From assembly GCA_030066735.1 (NCBI GenBank), contig JASJBB010000020.1, forward strand, positions 1 through 42,732: a stretch of DNA of 42,732 nt. Reading direction: 5' to 3'. Each line of letters begins with the position of its first letter. The stretch's first letter is position 1. Of this stretch, positions 1-9,069 are shown in pieces. This DNA is from Woeseiaceae bacterium (lineage in GTDB: Bacteria; Pseudomonadota; Gammaproteobacteria; Steroidobacterales; Woeseiaceae). Made by a program: the position numbers and the translations under genes. The notes beneath the pieces are model-generated. The model made no database searches. It saw only the letters and a list, made by a program, of their open reading frames with translations, and had not been told where the DNA came from.

Positions 1-1202
1 GTCCGCACCTTGACCTCGCCGTGCAGCGTCTGGTGCACGGGGCAGCGATCGGCAATTTCCAGCATGCGCTGCCGCTGCGCTTCGTCGACGTCGCCCTCGA
101 TCGTCAGCTCGCGCCGAAACTCATCGATCTTGCCATCGCCGGATTCGCAGTCCGCGCAGGCTTCAGCGTGCATCTTTTTGTGGACGACCTTCACGGTTAC
201 CGCGTCGAGATCGATGTTCTTGAAGCCGGCGTACATCTTCAGCGTCATGGTCGTGCAGGTCGCCAGCGCGGCCGAGAGCAACTCATAGGGCGAAGGACCG
301 CGATTGCCGCCGCCGACCGAGGCAGGCTCGTCAGCAACGAGCGCGTGATCGCCCGCGGCGACTTCGGTATAGAAGCCGTCGCTCCAGGTTTTCGCGATAA
401 CGCTACCGTGCTCGGCGCTCAGCGTGTCGTCGCGAAGGTCCTGCTCGGGCAGGTAGCGCGACGCCCACGCCGCCAGTAACCGCCCGGCGTAAAGCGAGTC
501 GGCGTTGTTCGACAGCAGGTGGTCGGCCCTGTCGAGGCTGGCGAAACTCTTCGGGTGTTTGGCAGCCGCATACAGCGTTGCCGCGTTGTCGATTTCCACG
601 ATCTCGTCGAGCGGCGCGTGCATGATCAGCAGCGCCTTGCGCAGCTTGCCGACCGCGGCGTAGAGATCGTGTTGTTCGAGATCGTCGAGAAACTGCTTCT
701 TGACCGTGAACGGCCGGCCGCCGATGTTCACGTCGGCCTGGCCGCTGGACTCGAGCTCGTCACGGGCGTCGCCGAACAGGTGCTGCACGTGCGCCGGGTC
801 GGCCGGCGAGCCGATCGTAGCCACGGCAACGGCCGAAGGCACGCTGGCTGCGGCCTGCAACACGGCCGTACCGCCCAACGAGTGCCCGAGAAGGATGGAC
901 GGTGCAGCGTATTCGTTTTCCAGGAAACGCACGGCCGCGAGCAGGTCGGCCACGTTGCTCGAGAAATTGGTGTCCGCAAACTCGCCCTCGCTGCGCCCGA
1001 GGCCTGTGAAGTCGAACCGCAGCACGGCAATGCCGGCGTCGGTGAGCGAGCGACTGATGTTGGTGGCGGCTTTCAGGTTGTGCGTGCAGGTGAAACAGTG
1101 CGCAAACAACGCGTAGGCCGCGACCGGCGTCTTTGGCATGTCCAGCGTCCCGGAGAGCTGACGGCCCTCGGCGTTCTCGAATTGCACCTTAATGTTCTGC
1201 AT
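1..1202 (-). CDS. Bifunctional alpha/beta hydrolase / OsmC-like protein (3' end cut by window)
   Basis: Reading the minus strand from ATG at 1202 gives about 400 residues still open at base 1, ending in EVKVR. The N-terminal half is an alpha/beta hydrolase with nucleophile elbow GHSLGG at about residues 106-111. The C-terminal half resembles OsmC/Ohr proteins, with a CADCESG segment and a CPVHQTLHGEV end. Fusions of this kind are known in proteobacteria. OsmC domains reduce organic hydroperoxides through cysteines, but the substrate of the fused hydrolase is not established. Only a few residues appear to be missing at the window edge. An AGGAACC sequence precedes the start. The gene is divergent from mnmE with only 29 bp between start codons, so any mnmE promoter probably overlaps this coding region. 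Confidence 0.85.
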   Translation of the reverse strand, partial: MQNIKVQFENAEGRQLSGTLDMPKTPVAAYALFAHCFTCTHNLKAATNISRSLTDAGIAVLRFDFTGLGRSEGEFADTNFSSNVADLLAAVRFLENEYAAPSILLGHSLGGTAVLQAAASVPSAVAVATIGSPADPAHVQHLFGDARDELESSGQADVNIGGRPFTVKKQFLDDLEQHDLYAAVGKLRKALLIMHAPLDEIVEIDNAATLYAAAKHPKSFASLDRADHLLSNNADSLYAGRLLAAWASRYLPEQDLRDDTLSAEHGSVIAKTWSDGFYTEVAAGDHALVADEPASVGGGNRGPSPYELLSAALATCTTMTLKMYAGFKNIDLDAVTVKVVHKKMHAEACADCESGDGKIDEFRRELTIEGDVDEAQRQRMLEIADRCPVHQTLHGEVKVR

Positions 1203-1231
1203 GGCGGTGGTTCCTGTGGTCTCATTGGCAC

Positions 1232-2563
1232 ATGACGTACCCGGCCGACACGATCGTTGCTGCCGCGACGCCGCCGGGCACCGGCGGTGTCGGTATTGTG
1301 CGCATCTCGGGCGAGGCTGCCGCGACGATCGCGGCAGCAATGCTCGGCAGTCTACCGAAACCGCGCCACGCGACCCACCGCACGTTCAGAAATGCGGCGG
1401 GTGAGGAGCTCGATAGCGGCATCGCGCTCTATTTCCCGGCGCCCGGATCGTTCACGGGCGAGCCGGTTCTCGAGCTGCACGGCCACGGCGGGCCGGTCGT
1501 CATAGCGATGCTCGTCGATGCGGCCGTCGAGCTCGGCGCACGGCTTGCCAGGCCGGGCGAGTTTACGCAGCGCGCATACCTCAACGACAAGCTCGATCTT
1601 GCCCAGGCCGAAGCGATCGCCGACCTGATCGCGAGCGGTACAGAGCAGGCGGCGCGCGCGGCGCTGCACTCGCTGTCGGGCGCGTTCTCGGCCGCCGTCG
1701 ATGCGCTGGTCGAGCAGCTGGTGCGATTGCGGACGCACGTCGAGGCCGCTATCGATTTTCCCGAAGAGGAAATCGACTTCCTGAGCGACGAGCAGTTGCA
1801 GGGCCGAATCCAGGATTGCGCCGACGCGTTTGCGGGGCTGCTCGCACAGGCGCGGGTCGGCCGGGTGCTGCGCGACGGTTATCGCGTCGTGATCGTGGGC
1901 AGGCCCAATGCCGGCAAGTCGAGCCTGCTCAACCGGCTCAGCGGAGAGGAGGCCGCGATCGTCACCGAGGTCGCCGGGACCACCCGCGACATCCTGCGCG
2001 AACAGATCAACATCGACGGCCTTGCCGTGGAGCTCGTGGACACCGCAGGGCTGCGCGACGATCCGGACCGGATCGAAGAAGAGGGCATACGCCGCGCGCG
2101 CAAGGCGCTGGAGAGCGCCGACGCCGTCCTCTGGATCCAGGACGCGAGAGAGCCACAGCGGGCGGACATCGACGAGGACATCCCCGAGGGTGCCGATGTC
2201 GTCATCGTGCGCAACAAGATCGATGTGACCGGAGATGCGCCCGGCCTGGTCGACGACATCCTGTTCGTCTCGGCGAAAACGGGCGCCGGGATCGATGCCC
2301 TGCAGGAACGGCTGCGGCGGGCGGCGGGTTATCGCGACCTGGGTGAGGGCGCCTTCACGGCCCGCAAGCGCCACGTCGATGCGCTGCGGCGGGCAGCAGC
2401 GCACTTCGAGGCGGGCCGCACGGCGCTCGAGAAAACCAGGGCCGGGGAGCTGCTGGCCGAAGAACTGCGCCTTGCCCAGGAGGCGCTGGGGGAGATCACG
2501 GGCGCCGTCTCGTCGGACGACCTGCTCGGCCGGATCTTTGCGGATTTCTGTATCGGCAAGTAG
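1232..2563 (+). CDS. mnmE: tRNA modification GTPase MnmE
   Basis: 443 residues. With MnmG it installs the 5-carboxymethylaminomethyl group on wobble U34 of certain tRNAs. The N-terminal formyl-THF-binding/dimerisation domain opens with DTIVAAATPPGTGGVGIVR. The inserted G domain has P-loop GRPNAGKS (about 223-230), a TTRD switch (about 250), DTAG (270-273) and NKID (327-330). The chain ends with the invariant FCIGK, whose cysteine is needed for modification. Length is normal (E. coli about 454). No strong Shine-Dalgarno is visible before the ATG. Its partner mnmG lies 6.5 kb downstream rather than adjacent. The gene converges on the M16 gene with only 6 bp between stops. Confidence 0.97.
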   Translation: MTYPADTIVAAATPPGTGGVGIVRISGEAAATIAAAMLGSLPKPRHATHRTFRNAAGEELDSGIALYFPAPGSFTGEPVLELHGHGGPVVIAMLVDAAVELGARLARPGEFTQRAYLNDKLDLAQAEAIADLIASGTEQAARAALHSLSGAFSAAVDALVEQLVRLRTHVEAAIDFPEEEIDFLSDEQLQGRIQDCADAFAGLLAQARVGRVLRDGYRVVIVGRPNAGKSSLLNRLSGEEAAIVTEVAGTTRDILREQINIDGLAVELVDTAGLRDDPDRIEEEGIRRARKALESADAVLWIQDAREPQRADIDEDIPEGADVVIVRNKIDVTGDAPGLVDDILFVSAKTGAGIDALQERLRRAAGYRDLGEGAFTARKRHVDALRRAAAHFEAGRTALEKTRAGELLAEELRLAQEALGEITGAVSSDDLLGRIFADFCIGK

Positions 2564-2569
2564 CGCCGG

Positions 2570-3955
2570 TCAGGGCGCGAACCGGGGTTCGGTAATGGCC
2601 ATCTCGGTGACCGGGCCGTACTTGGCGATGTCATTGCGAATCAGCTCGGCATCGCCAATGATCGCAAAGACGAGGTTGCGTCCCCGCGGGTACACGCTCG
2701 TGATGACCGACTGAATATCTTCGCCGGCAGCGCCGGCGATGGCGGCGCCGTAGTCGTTGACGTAGGAGGCGTCCAGCCCGGCGGCCTGCAGGCGGGCGAA
2801 CTGGCCCGCGAGTTGCGAGGCGGTTTCGAGGCGCGGCGGGAACTGCCCCAGGATGTAGTTCTTGCCAGAGGCGATTAGCTCTTCGCTGAATCCCTCCCGG
2901 CGCATGCGCCAGAGCAGCTCGATGGCCAGGTCGATCGCAACGACGGTCGTATCTGTCTTTGTAAACGACACGATGGCGAACGAACCGGGTTGCGAGGGCC
3001 GCGTCAACGCCGACCGGGCGCTGTAGGTCAGGCCGGCCTTCGTGCGCATCTCGTCGACGAGCAGGGAGGTGAACCGCCCGCCGAACAGCGTGTTGGCGAT
3101 ATCGAGCTCCGCGCGCTGCTCGTAGGTTCGCGCAACGCCGACATTGCCGATCCAGAAGTACGTCTGGGTCGCGCCCGGCTTGTCGATGAGCAGTACCCGG
3201 CGCCCGGCCTGCGGCTCCGCGGGCTCGATCTGTGGCAGCGGCTGGGCCGCCGGCCGCCAGTCGGCGAAGGCTTCGGTCAGGGCATTGATGACCTCGTCCG
3301 CGTCGACGTCGCCGACCACGGCAATGATGAGCCGGTCCGCGCCGACGAAGTCCTCGTAAAATCCTCGCAGGTCGCCGTAGGCGATGTTGCCGAGTGACGT
3401 CTCGTCACCATCGACGGCCGTGCCGTAGGGGTGGCCGGCAAACAGCCAGGCGGCGCCGTACAGGGGCAGCAGGCCAGGCAGGTTCGAATCTTTCGCCGCG
3501 CGTATCAGGTCGACCCGGCGCTCGCGCAGCTTGACGAACTCGGCGCGCTCGAGCGCCGGGGCGCGCAGCATGTCGGTGAGGAGTTCGATTGCCAGGCCGG
3601 TATCCCTCGACAGGAACTCACCCGAGATCACTATCGACTCCAGCCCGGCGCCCGCAGACAGCGTCGCCCCCGCCGCGTCCACGGTCTCCGCGAACGCCGC
3701 CGCATCACGTTCGCCCGCGCCTTTCTCGAGCATCGTGGCAAACAGGCTCGACAGGCCGGCCTTGTCCTCCGGGTCGGTGACGGCTCCGCCGCGAATCATG
3801 GCGCTGATGCCGACCAGCGGCACGTCGCGTTTCTCGTGCACGATGAAGACCGCGCCGTTGTCGAGTTCGACCATGTGCGGCTCGGGCAGGGTAATGCCCT
3901 GGGCCCGGGCCATCCCCGCGGCGACGAGCAGGGCAATGACGAACAGCCGCCTCAT
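2570..3955 (-). CDS. Secreted M16-family protein lacking the zinc motif (non-catalytic M16 subunit)
   Basis: 461 residues with a signal peptide (MRRLFVIALLVAAGMARA, Ala-x-Ala cleavage site near residue 18). It has the two-lobed M16/insulinase fold signature: a DNGAVFIVHEKRDVP opening, and a second-lobe region with RFTSLLVDEMRTKAGLTYSA as in PqqL/YmxG-type proteins. Where active members carry HxxEH, this protein has SLFAT (about residues 70-74), so it should not bind catalytic zinc. Heterodimeric M16 enzymes commonly pair one active and one inactive chain. The start overlaps the stop of the upstream active M16 gene by 4 bp (ATGA), which strongly suggests a coupled pair. It is the last gene of the five-gene minus-strand cluster. 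The substrate is unknown. Confidence 0.9.
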   Translation of the reverse strand: MRRLFVIALLVAAGMARAQGITLPEPHMVELDNGAVFIVHEKRDVPLVGISAMIRGGAVTDPEDKAGLSSLFATMLEKGAGERDAAAFAETVDAAGATLSAGAGLESIVISGEFLSRDTGLAIELLTDMLRAPALERAEFVKLRERRVDLIRAAKDSNLPGLLPLYGAAWLFAGHPYGTAVDGDETSLGNIAYGDLRGFYEDFVGADRLIIAVVGDVDADEVINALTEAFADWRPAAQPLPQIEPAEPQAGRRVLLIDKPGATQTYFWIGNVGVARTYEQRAELDIANTLFGGRFTSLLVDEMRTKAGLTYSARSALTRPSQPGSFAIVSFTKTDTTVVAIDLAIELLWRMRREGFSEELIASGKNYILGQFPPRLETASQLAGQFARLQAAGLDASYVNDYGAAIAGAAGEDIQSVITSVYPRGRNLVFAIIGDAELIRNDIAKYGPVTEMAITEPRFAP

Positions 3956-5610
3956 TGCGCCTCCTCCGGGGGCTCCAGCAGTATCCCCACGGTCATGTTG
4001 TCCTCGTCGAACACGGCTGCCGCCGTAGCGCGAAGCTGCTCGGCGGAGACGTTGTCGATACGCGCGGCCACGTGAAACAGTGCCTCGTAGTCGCCGTGAA
4101 AAACCTCGTAATCACCGATCGCATCCGCCTTGCCGCGAATCGTCGCGAGCTGCCGGTAGATGTCCGCGGCGACAATATTGCGGGCTTTCTGCAGCTCCGC
4201 GTCGGTGACGCCATCGTCGGCAATCCGCTGCAGCTCGTCGAGCATGCGCCGCTCGACACTGGCAAGGTCGCCGCCGGGCGGCAACGTGAGGAAAAAGTAG
4301 ACAAGACCCGGGTCGAGCCAGGCGCCCCACCAGCCGTCGACCGACAGCACGAGCTGTTCTTCTTCGATAAGCGTGCGATGCAGCCGGGACGATTCACCGC
4401 CGGTGAGGATGTTCATCAGCAGCGTGAGGTGCAGGGCCCGCGGGTCGGTGGCGTCGGTGGCATGGAACGCCATGTGCAGCAACGGCGCCTGCGCGGCCGT
4501 CTCCACGATTACGCGGCGCGCACCCATCTGCTCGGGCTCGATCGTGCGCACTTGTGGTGGCGGCGCCTGCGCCGGAATCGAGCCGAAGTGCCTGTCGGCC
4601 AGCCGGAACACCTCCTGGGTCGTTACATCGCCCACAACCACCAGCGTCAGGTTGTTCGGCGCGTAATAGGTGCGGTAAAAGTCCTCGAGGTCCTGCTCCG
4701 TCCATTGTTCGATGTCCGACGGCCAGCCGATGACCGGGAACTGGTACGGGTGCGCGATGAACGCCGTGGCAAAAACCTGCTCCATGAGCTTCAGGTCGTT
4801 GTTGTTGTCGACGCGCATGCGCCGCTCCGAGTAAACGACCTCGCGCTCGCTTTGCACGGCGTCCGAATAGGTTTGCAGGTTCTGGAAGCGATCGGCCTCG
4901 AGCTCGAAGATGGTGTCGAGCGCCGAGCGCGGGAACCAGTTGGTGTAGACCGTGACATCGTTGGTCGTGTAAGCATTGTTGGCGCCGCCCGCGGCCTCCA
5001 TCTGCCGGTCGAACTCACCGGGCTCGAGGTTCTCGGTACCGAGAAACATCATGTGCTCGAAAAAGTGCGACAGCCCGGTGATGCCCGGATACTCGTTGCG
5101 CCCGCCGGCGCGGACGAACGTGTACATCGCCACGTTCGGGATGTCGTGATCTGGCCAGGCGATGACGGTGAGACCGTTGTCGAGCGTGAGCCGCCGGATT
5201 TCGGGTGGCGTCGTGGCGCGCACCGGCGCGTCGCCGGCCGGAAGGCCCGGCACCAGGAATTCGAACGTGGGCAGCAGGCGCTGGCCGAAGACGGCCAGCA
5301 CACCCAGCACGAGGAGAACCGCGACCGCGGCATTCAGCTTTTGCCCGGTCTTGTAGACGATGGACTGGGTCTGGTCGACGTCGATCGCCTTCTTCAGGCC
5401 CACCGGCGTTATTTCATACGTCCACGCAAACCACAGCGCGACCGGGAAACCGACGATCAGCACGAAGTAAACAAACGTTTCCGTCCAGACCGGCACCGCG
5501 ACCTCGGACTGGATGGCGCCCACGAACCAGACGACGAGCCAGCTCAGTACGGCATACAGAAGCGCAACCTTGAAAACGTTGCGGCGGCGCATTTCGGCGA
5601 ACACGGCCAT
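3952..5610 (-). CDS. Membrane-anchored M16 zinc metallopeptidase with N-terminal multi-TM fusion
   Basis: 552 residues. Residues about 1-95 form a module starting FAEMRRRNVFKVALLY, with two hydrophobic spans (about 14-32 and 44-64), then WTYEITPVGLKK and a TGQKLN segment. This is the unit normally seen in front of TPR or nucleotide-cyclase domains in many gammaproteobacteria. Another hydrophobic span lies at about 95-113. From about 135 the chain is a standard M16 peptidase: HFFEH (182-186) is the inverted zinc motif and the glutamate ending SEREVVYSE (about 262) is placed as third ligand. The M16 part would therefore be tethered to the inner membrane, probably facing the periplasm. It lies 9 bp after the ABC permease stop and overlaps the next M16 gene by 4 bp. 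The fusion is discussed as a finding. Confidence 0.9.
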   Translation of the reverse strand: MAVFAEMRRRNVFKVALLYAVLSWLVVWFVGAIQSEVAVPVWTETFVYFVLIVGFPVALWFAWTYEITPVGLKKAIDVDQTQSIVYKTGQKLNAAVAVLLVLGVLAVFGQRLLPTFEFLVPGLPAGDAPVRATTPPEIRRLTLDNGLTVIAWPDHDIPNVAMYTFVRAGGRNEYPGITGLSHFFEHMMFLGTENLEPGEFDRQMEAAGGANNAYTTNDVTVYTNWFPRSALDTIFELEADRFQNLQTYSDAVQSEREVVYSERRMRVDNNNDLKLMEQVFATAFIAHPYQFPVIGWPSDIEQWTEQDLEDFYRTYYAPNNLTLVVVGDVTTQEVFRLADRHFGSIPAQAPPPQVRTIEPEQMGARRVIVETAAQAPLLHMAFHATDATDPRALHLTLLMNILTGGESSRLHRTLIEEEQLVLSVDGWWGAWLDPGLVYFFLTLPPGGDLASVERRMLDELQRIADDGVTDAELQKARNIVAADIYRQLATIRGKADAIGDYEVFHGDYEALFHVAARIDNVSAEQLRATAAAVFDEDNMTVGILLEPPEEAQ

Positions 5611-5619
5611 ACGGGAATC

Positions 5620-6798
5620 CTACCCCAGCAGGCCCTCGCGCCGATACAGGCGTGCACAGATCCACGTAAGCACGGCGCCTATCGCGAGCGTGCTGCTGAC
5701 CGAAATCGCGACGTGCAGCAGGTTGACGGGCTCGTTCTTGATCATGCCCACGAGAATCAGGTGCTGGCTGAGGCTGGGAATGAACATGAACTCCAGCTGC
5801 GGCCGCAGCGTCAGGATGCTGACGATGAGGATCGGCAGCGTCGGCGCGACGAGCACCACGCTCAACCAGGTCTGGGCTTCCTTGTAGCTCTTCGTAAACG
5901 AGGCAACCAGCGTCATCAACGAGGCGCCGAGCAGGATGAAGGGCAACAGGAGCAAAAAGGTGGCCGCAATGACGGGCGGTCCGAAGTTGGGTGTCATGCC
6001 GAGCTGCGCCAGCGGCATGAACTTGAGCGCGAAGTAGAACGAGCACAGGCTAAGCAGCAAGGAGACGGCCATGAAGACGCAGGTTGCCGCTATCTTGCCG
6101 AGCATGAGCTGGTCGCGGGTCACTGGCAGGGACAGCAACGGTTCGAGCGAGCCGCGCTCCCGTTCACCGGCTGTCGTGTCGATGGCCAGGTACATGCCGC
6201 CCATCAGCAACGCAAAGATAAAGAAGTAACTCATCATGCCCAGCAGGATCGCGGAGCGGCCGCTGGGGGTCGATACGTCAACTTCGTCGACGTTGACCGG
6301 GCGCAACACCGCCGGGCTGACGCCGCGGGCCACGAGGCGCATGCCGGCCACCTCCTGGCTGTAGGAATGCAGCGCGCTTCGTACGCGGCGGGCGTCCCGT
6401 TCGGCCTGGGTATTGGCCTGGTCGGAGATCAGCTCGACCCGCGCCGGCGTGGCCTCGGCAAACTGTTCGCCGAACGTCCCGGGCACGATCACCACGACGT
6501 CATGGTCGCCGACGGTCACGGCCTGAATGGCAGCCTCGCGGTTTTCCGGCCCGGCCACGATGTCGATGTTGTGGCTGCGCAGGTATTCCATGAGGTTCGG
6601 CGCATGCTCCTGACCGATTACCGGCACTTCGAGCGAACGGTCGATGTCGTCGAGGGATCGCTCAATGGACAGGTTGATGACGAAGGCGAACAACATCGGG
6701 CCGAAAAGCGGACCCATGATCAGGGCGGACGCGAGCGTCCGGCGGTCGCGGAAGTTATCGATCACTTCCTTGGCAAAGACGATGAGCGAGGTTCTCAT
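5620..6798 (-). CDS. ABC-2 type permease, NatB-like
   Basis: 392 residues from ATG at 6798. A longer frame upstream runs through the ATPase gene and is not used. The start MRTSLIVFAKEVIDNFRDRR is typical of NatB/ABC-2 exporters. One membrane span (about 24-44) is followed by a large soluble domain of roughly 150 residues, presumably extracytoplasmic, then about five hydrophobic spans in the C-terminal half. GERERGSLEPLLSLPVTR is the cytoplasmic coupling segment usual in this family. The start overlaps the ATPase stop by one base (TGATG). Together they form an exporter. NatAB exports sodium in Bacillus, but homologues are diverse. Location beside two peptidase genes suggests another substrate, possibly a peptide; this is inference. 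Confidence 0.92.
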   Translation of the reverse strand: MRTSLIVFAKEVIDNFRDRRTLASALIMGPLFGPMLFAFVINLSIERSLDDIDRSLEVPVIGQEHAPNLMEYLRSHNIDIVAGPENREAAIQAVTVGDHDVVVIVPGTFGEQFAEATPARVELISDQANTQAERDARRVRSALHSYSQEVAGMRLVARGVSPAVLRPVNVDEVDVSTPSGRSAILLGMMSYFFIFALLMGGMYLAIDTTAGERERGSLEPLLSLPVTRDQLMLGKIAATCVFMAVSLLLSLCSFYFALKFMPLAQLGMTPNFGPPVIAATFLLLLPFILLGASLMTLVASFTKSYKEAQTWLSVVLVAPTLPILIVSILTLRPQLEFMFIPSLSQHLILVGMIKNEPVNLLHVAISVSSTLAIGAVLTWICARLYRREGLLG

Positions 6799-7526
6799 CA
6801 GGCCGGCCCCACCATTTCGATGGCCTTTACGAAGGCGTCCTCGAGGTCGTCGCAACCGGTACGGTTGCGAATCCCGTCCGCGGAATCGTCGATCGCAACC
6901 TTACCGTTGGCGATGATCACGATGTCGTCGCAGAGTGCAGCCACTTCCTGCATCACGTGGCTCGAAAACAGCACGCAGCGACCCGCGTCCTTGAGCTTGA
7001 GAATCAGGTCGCGCAACGAGCGGGTCGCCATGACGTCGAGGCCGTTGCTCGGCTCGTCGAGAATCACGTTCTGCGGGCTGTGGACGAGCGACCGCGCGAT
7101 AGCAACCTTGGTGCGCTGACCCTGGGAAAAGCCCTTGGTCCTGCGGTCGGCAAAGTCGCCGATCTCGAGCAGGTCAATCAGCGATTCCACGCGCTCGTCC
7201 ATGGCGTCCTTGTCGAGGCCGCAGAGCTTTGCGTAGTACGCGATGTTCTCGCGGGCCGTCAGGTGCGGATACAGCCCGGCCCCGTGCGGCAGCGCGCCGA
7301 TGCGGCGGCGGGCCGCAAGGCTGTCCGTGACAACGTCACAGCCGTCGATCGTCGCGTTGCCCTCGTCCGGACGCAGTACCGTGTAGAGCACGCGCAGCGT
7401 CGTCGACTTGCCGGCGCCGTTGGGCCCGAGCAGCCCGGTGATTTTGCCGTCGGGCGCCTCGAAGCTCACGCCGCGCACGGCGCGAACCTTACCGAAAGAC
7501 TTGTGGATGCCGCTGACGCTGATCAT
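6798..7526 (-). CDS. ABC transporter ATP-binding protein, NatA-like
   Basis: 242 residues from ATG at 7526, which overlaps the upstream hydrolase stop by 4 bp (ATGA). The upstream in-frame extension lies inside that gene and lacks family similarity. Motifs: Walker A GPNGAGKST near residue 35, GLYPHLTARENI after it, signature SQGQRTKVAIARSL, Walker B VILDEPSNGLD, and the H-loop SSHVMQE. The signature SQGQ in place of LSGGQ is usual for NatA-type proteins. It energises the permease encoded immediately downstream. Confidence 0.94.
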   Translation of the reverse strand: MISVSGIHKSFGKVRAVRGVSFEAPDGKITGLLGPNGAGKSTTLRVLYTVLRPDEGNATIDGCDVVTDSLAARRRIGALPHGAGLYPHLTARENIAYYAKLCGLDKDAMDERVESLIDLLEIGDFADRRTKGFSQGQRTKVAIARSLVHSPQNVILDEPSNGLDVMATRSLRDLILKLKDAGRCVLFSSHVMQEVAALCDDIVIIANGKVAIDDSADGIRNRTGCDDLEDAFVKAIEMVGPA

Positions 7527-8971
7527 GGCTGCGGCCCGGAGAAGTCGACGAAAAACGGCATCACGAATGCGCGGTCCATGCAGGAGTAATCGAGGTTGCC
7601 GGGGTCGGCCGTGGCGATAAACCTGCCGATGACGTCGGGCATGCAACCGGCGGCGATCTGCCCATGCCCCTGGTGGGTGTTCGCGATGTGCAGGTGATTG
7701 GTCATCTCGACAAGCGCCATCTCGGCGTATCCCGGCGGCGTAATCGGGTCGGACGTGCCCGACAGCAGCAGCACGGGAACGTCGGTGGCGAGCGGCTCGT
7801 TAAAGCCTTCGTCGAGCGGGCCCTGCGGCCAGATCGAACAAATGGTCTCGAGCGCCTCGAGCTGCATGGCGCCGATGTAGGTGCTCTCCAGGGCCTCGAA
7901 GTCGATGGCGTCGCGATCGATGAACGGCAGGTCCTCGGTGCACATGACCGAGTTGTGCATGCCCAGCGCCAGCGCATCGGCCAGGCTCGTCATCGTCATC
8001 TGGAACTGCGCAGCCAGCGGCACGTAGTTGCCATTGGCCGCCTCGTGAATCACGAGCGGCAGGATGGCGATCGTCTGTGGCTGGTAGGCCAGCAGCCGCA
8101 CCGCGCCGGCCAGCTCGTCGCGGCCAAACCGGATCTCGGTCGGCCGCCCGGTCGCGGGGTCGAGCAGCGGGACCATGGCCGGGCTTTCCTCCAGCGTCGA
8201 GCGCAGGGCGGCGAAGTCGAGATCGATCTCCGGGAAGCGTTCGTTGCAGGCGGCATCCCCGGCGCAGCGAGCGAAAATGTCGTCCACGGCGCGCTGCGCT
8301 TCCATCGCGATGCCCGGGCCCAGGGGAAGCTGCGGGGGTACGACGCCGTCGATGACGACCGTGCGCGTTGATCCCGGGTGGCGGCGCGCGAAGTGCTGCG
8401 CGACGCGCGAACCGTAGGAGGTGCCGAGCAGGTTGAGCGCGGGGTAGCCGAGCGCCTCGCGCAGCGCCTCGAGGTCATCGACCGCTACGCTGGTCGTGAA
8501 AAACCGCGGATCGTGGGGCAGCTGGTCGAGGCAGGTCTGCGTGAACGCGATCGTTTCCTCGGTGCTGTACTGGCCCTCGACGAGATCCTCGTCGAAGGGG
8601 CAATCCAGTCGCGCGGACTCGCCCGTGCCGCGCTGATCGACGAGCAGGATGTCGCGCTGCCGGCGAACGGGCTCGAACGCGTGGGCGTAGGCGGCGTAAA
8701 ACTGGATCGAGCTGCCGCCCGGGCCGCCGGCCAGCGGCACCAGCGGGTCGGGCTCCGGGTTCAGGTCGAGCGCCGGCACGACGGCGACCCGCAGCTCGAG
8801 CTGCTCGCCGTCGGGGTCGGCCGGGTCGAGCGGGCGCTGGAAGTTGCCGCAACGCGCCTTGATACCCGGATAACCCGGCCCCGCACTGATGCGGCAGTCC
8901 TCGAGTTCCAGGGCGCCGCCGGCGGCCGGCAGGCACAAGAGCAGCAGCGCCATTGCAGGCGTTCTAACCAT
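7523..8971 (-). CDS. Exported alpha/beta hydrolase, S33 / TAP-like (proline- or tripeptidyl-aminopeptidase type)
   Basis: 482 residues from ATG at 8971; a start at 8953 is also possible. The N-terminus MVRTPAMALLLLCLPAAGGA looks like a signal peptide, so the enzyme is probably periplasmic or secreted. The oxyanion-hole segment AGGPGGS is at about 81-87, VDQRGTGES follows, the nucleophile elbow GTSYGS is at about 183-188, and a C-terminal TAP-like region holds the acid (SGTSDPITPP) and the histidine (HQGHG). Several cysteines suit an oxidising compartment. Known relatives remove N-terminal residues or tripeptides from peptides. It is the first gene of the minus-strand cluster leading into the ABC exporter and M16 genes, which points to peptide handling. 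The exact substrate cannot be read from the sequence. Confidence 0.88.
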   Translation of the reverse strand: MVRTPAMALLLLCLPAAGGALELEDCRISAGPGYPGIKARCGNFQRPLDPADPDGEQLELRVAVVPALDLNPEPDPLVPLAGGPGGSSIQFYAAYAHAFEPVRRQRDILLVDQRGTGESARLDCPFDEDLVEGQYSTEETIAFTQTCLDQLPHDPRFFTTSVAVDDLEALREALGYPALNLLGTSYGSRVAQHFARRHPGSTRTVVIDGVVPPQLPLGPGIAMEAQRAVDDIFARCAGDAACNERFPEIDLDFAALRSTLEESPAMVPLLDPATGRPTEIRFGRDELAGAVRLLAYQPQTIAILPLVIHEAANGNYVPLAAQFQMTMTSLADALALGMHNSVMCTEDLPFIDRDAIDFEALESTYIGAMQLEALETICSIWPQGPLDEGFNEPLATDVPVLLLSGTSDPITPPGYAEMALVEMTNHLHIANTHQGHGQIAAGCMPDVIGRFIATADPGNLDYSCMDRAFVMPFFVDFSGPQP

Positions 8972-9069
8972 AATCACTCGCGGAAACCTGAAGCGGTGCC
9001 ATCTTGGCCATATGCTGCGGACAAGTAAAGCGCTAAAATGCGCCACCTTTTCTGCGCATTCTTTAACCG

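Noticed and set aside
1-1235. Plus-strand open frames at 21-479 and 519-1235
   Set aside because: They are antisense to the alpha/beta hydrolase-OsmC gene, which has clear motifs in the minus-strand frame.
3955-7119. Open reading frame of over 1000 codons on the plus strand
   Set aside because: It lies antisense to the M16 and ABC genes, is Arg/His/Gln-rich with no motif, and is a by-product of GC-rich codon usage on the other strand.
9004-9039. TTGGCC with TAAAAT as an mnmG promoter
   Set aside because: The spacer is 24 bp, too long for a sigma-70 promoter; only the -10-like hexamer was kept as a remark.
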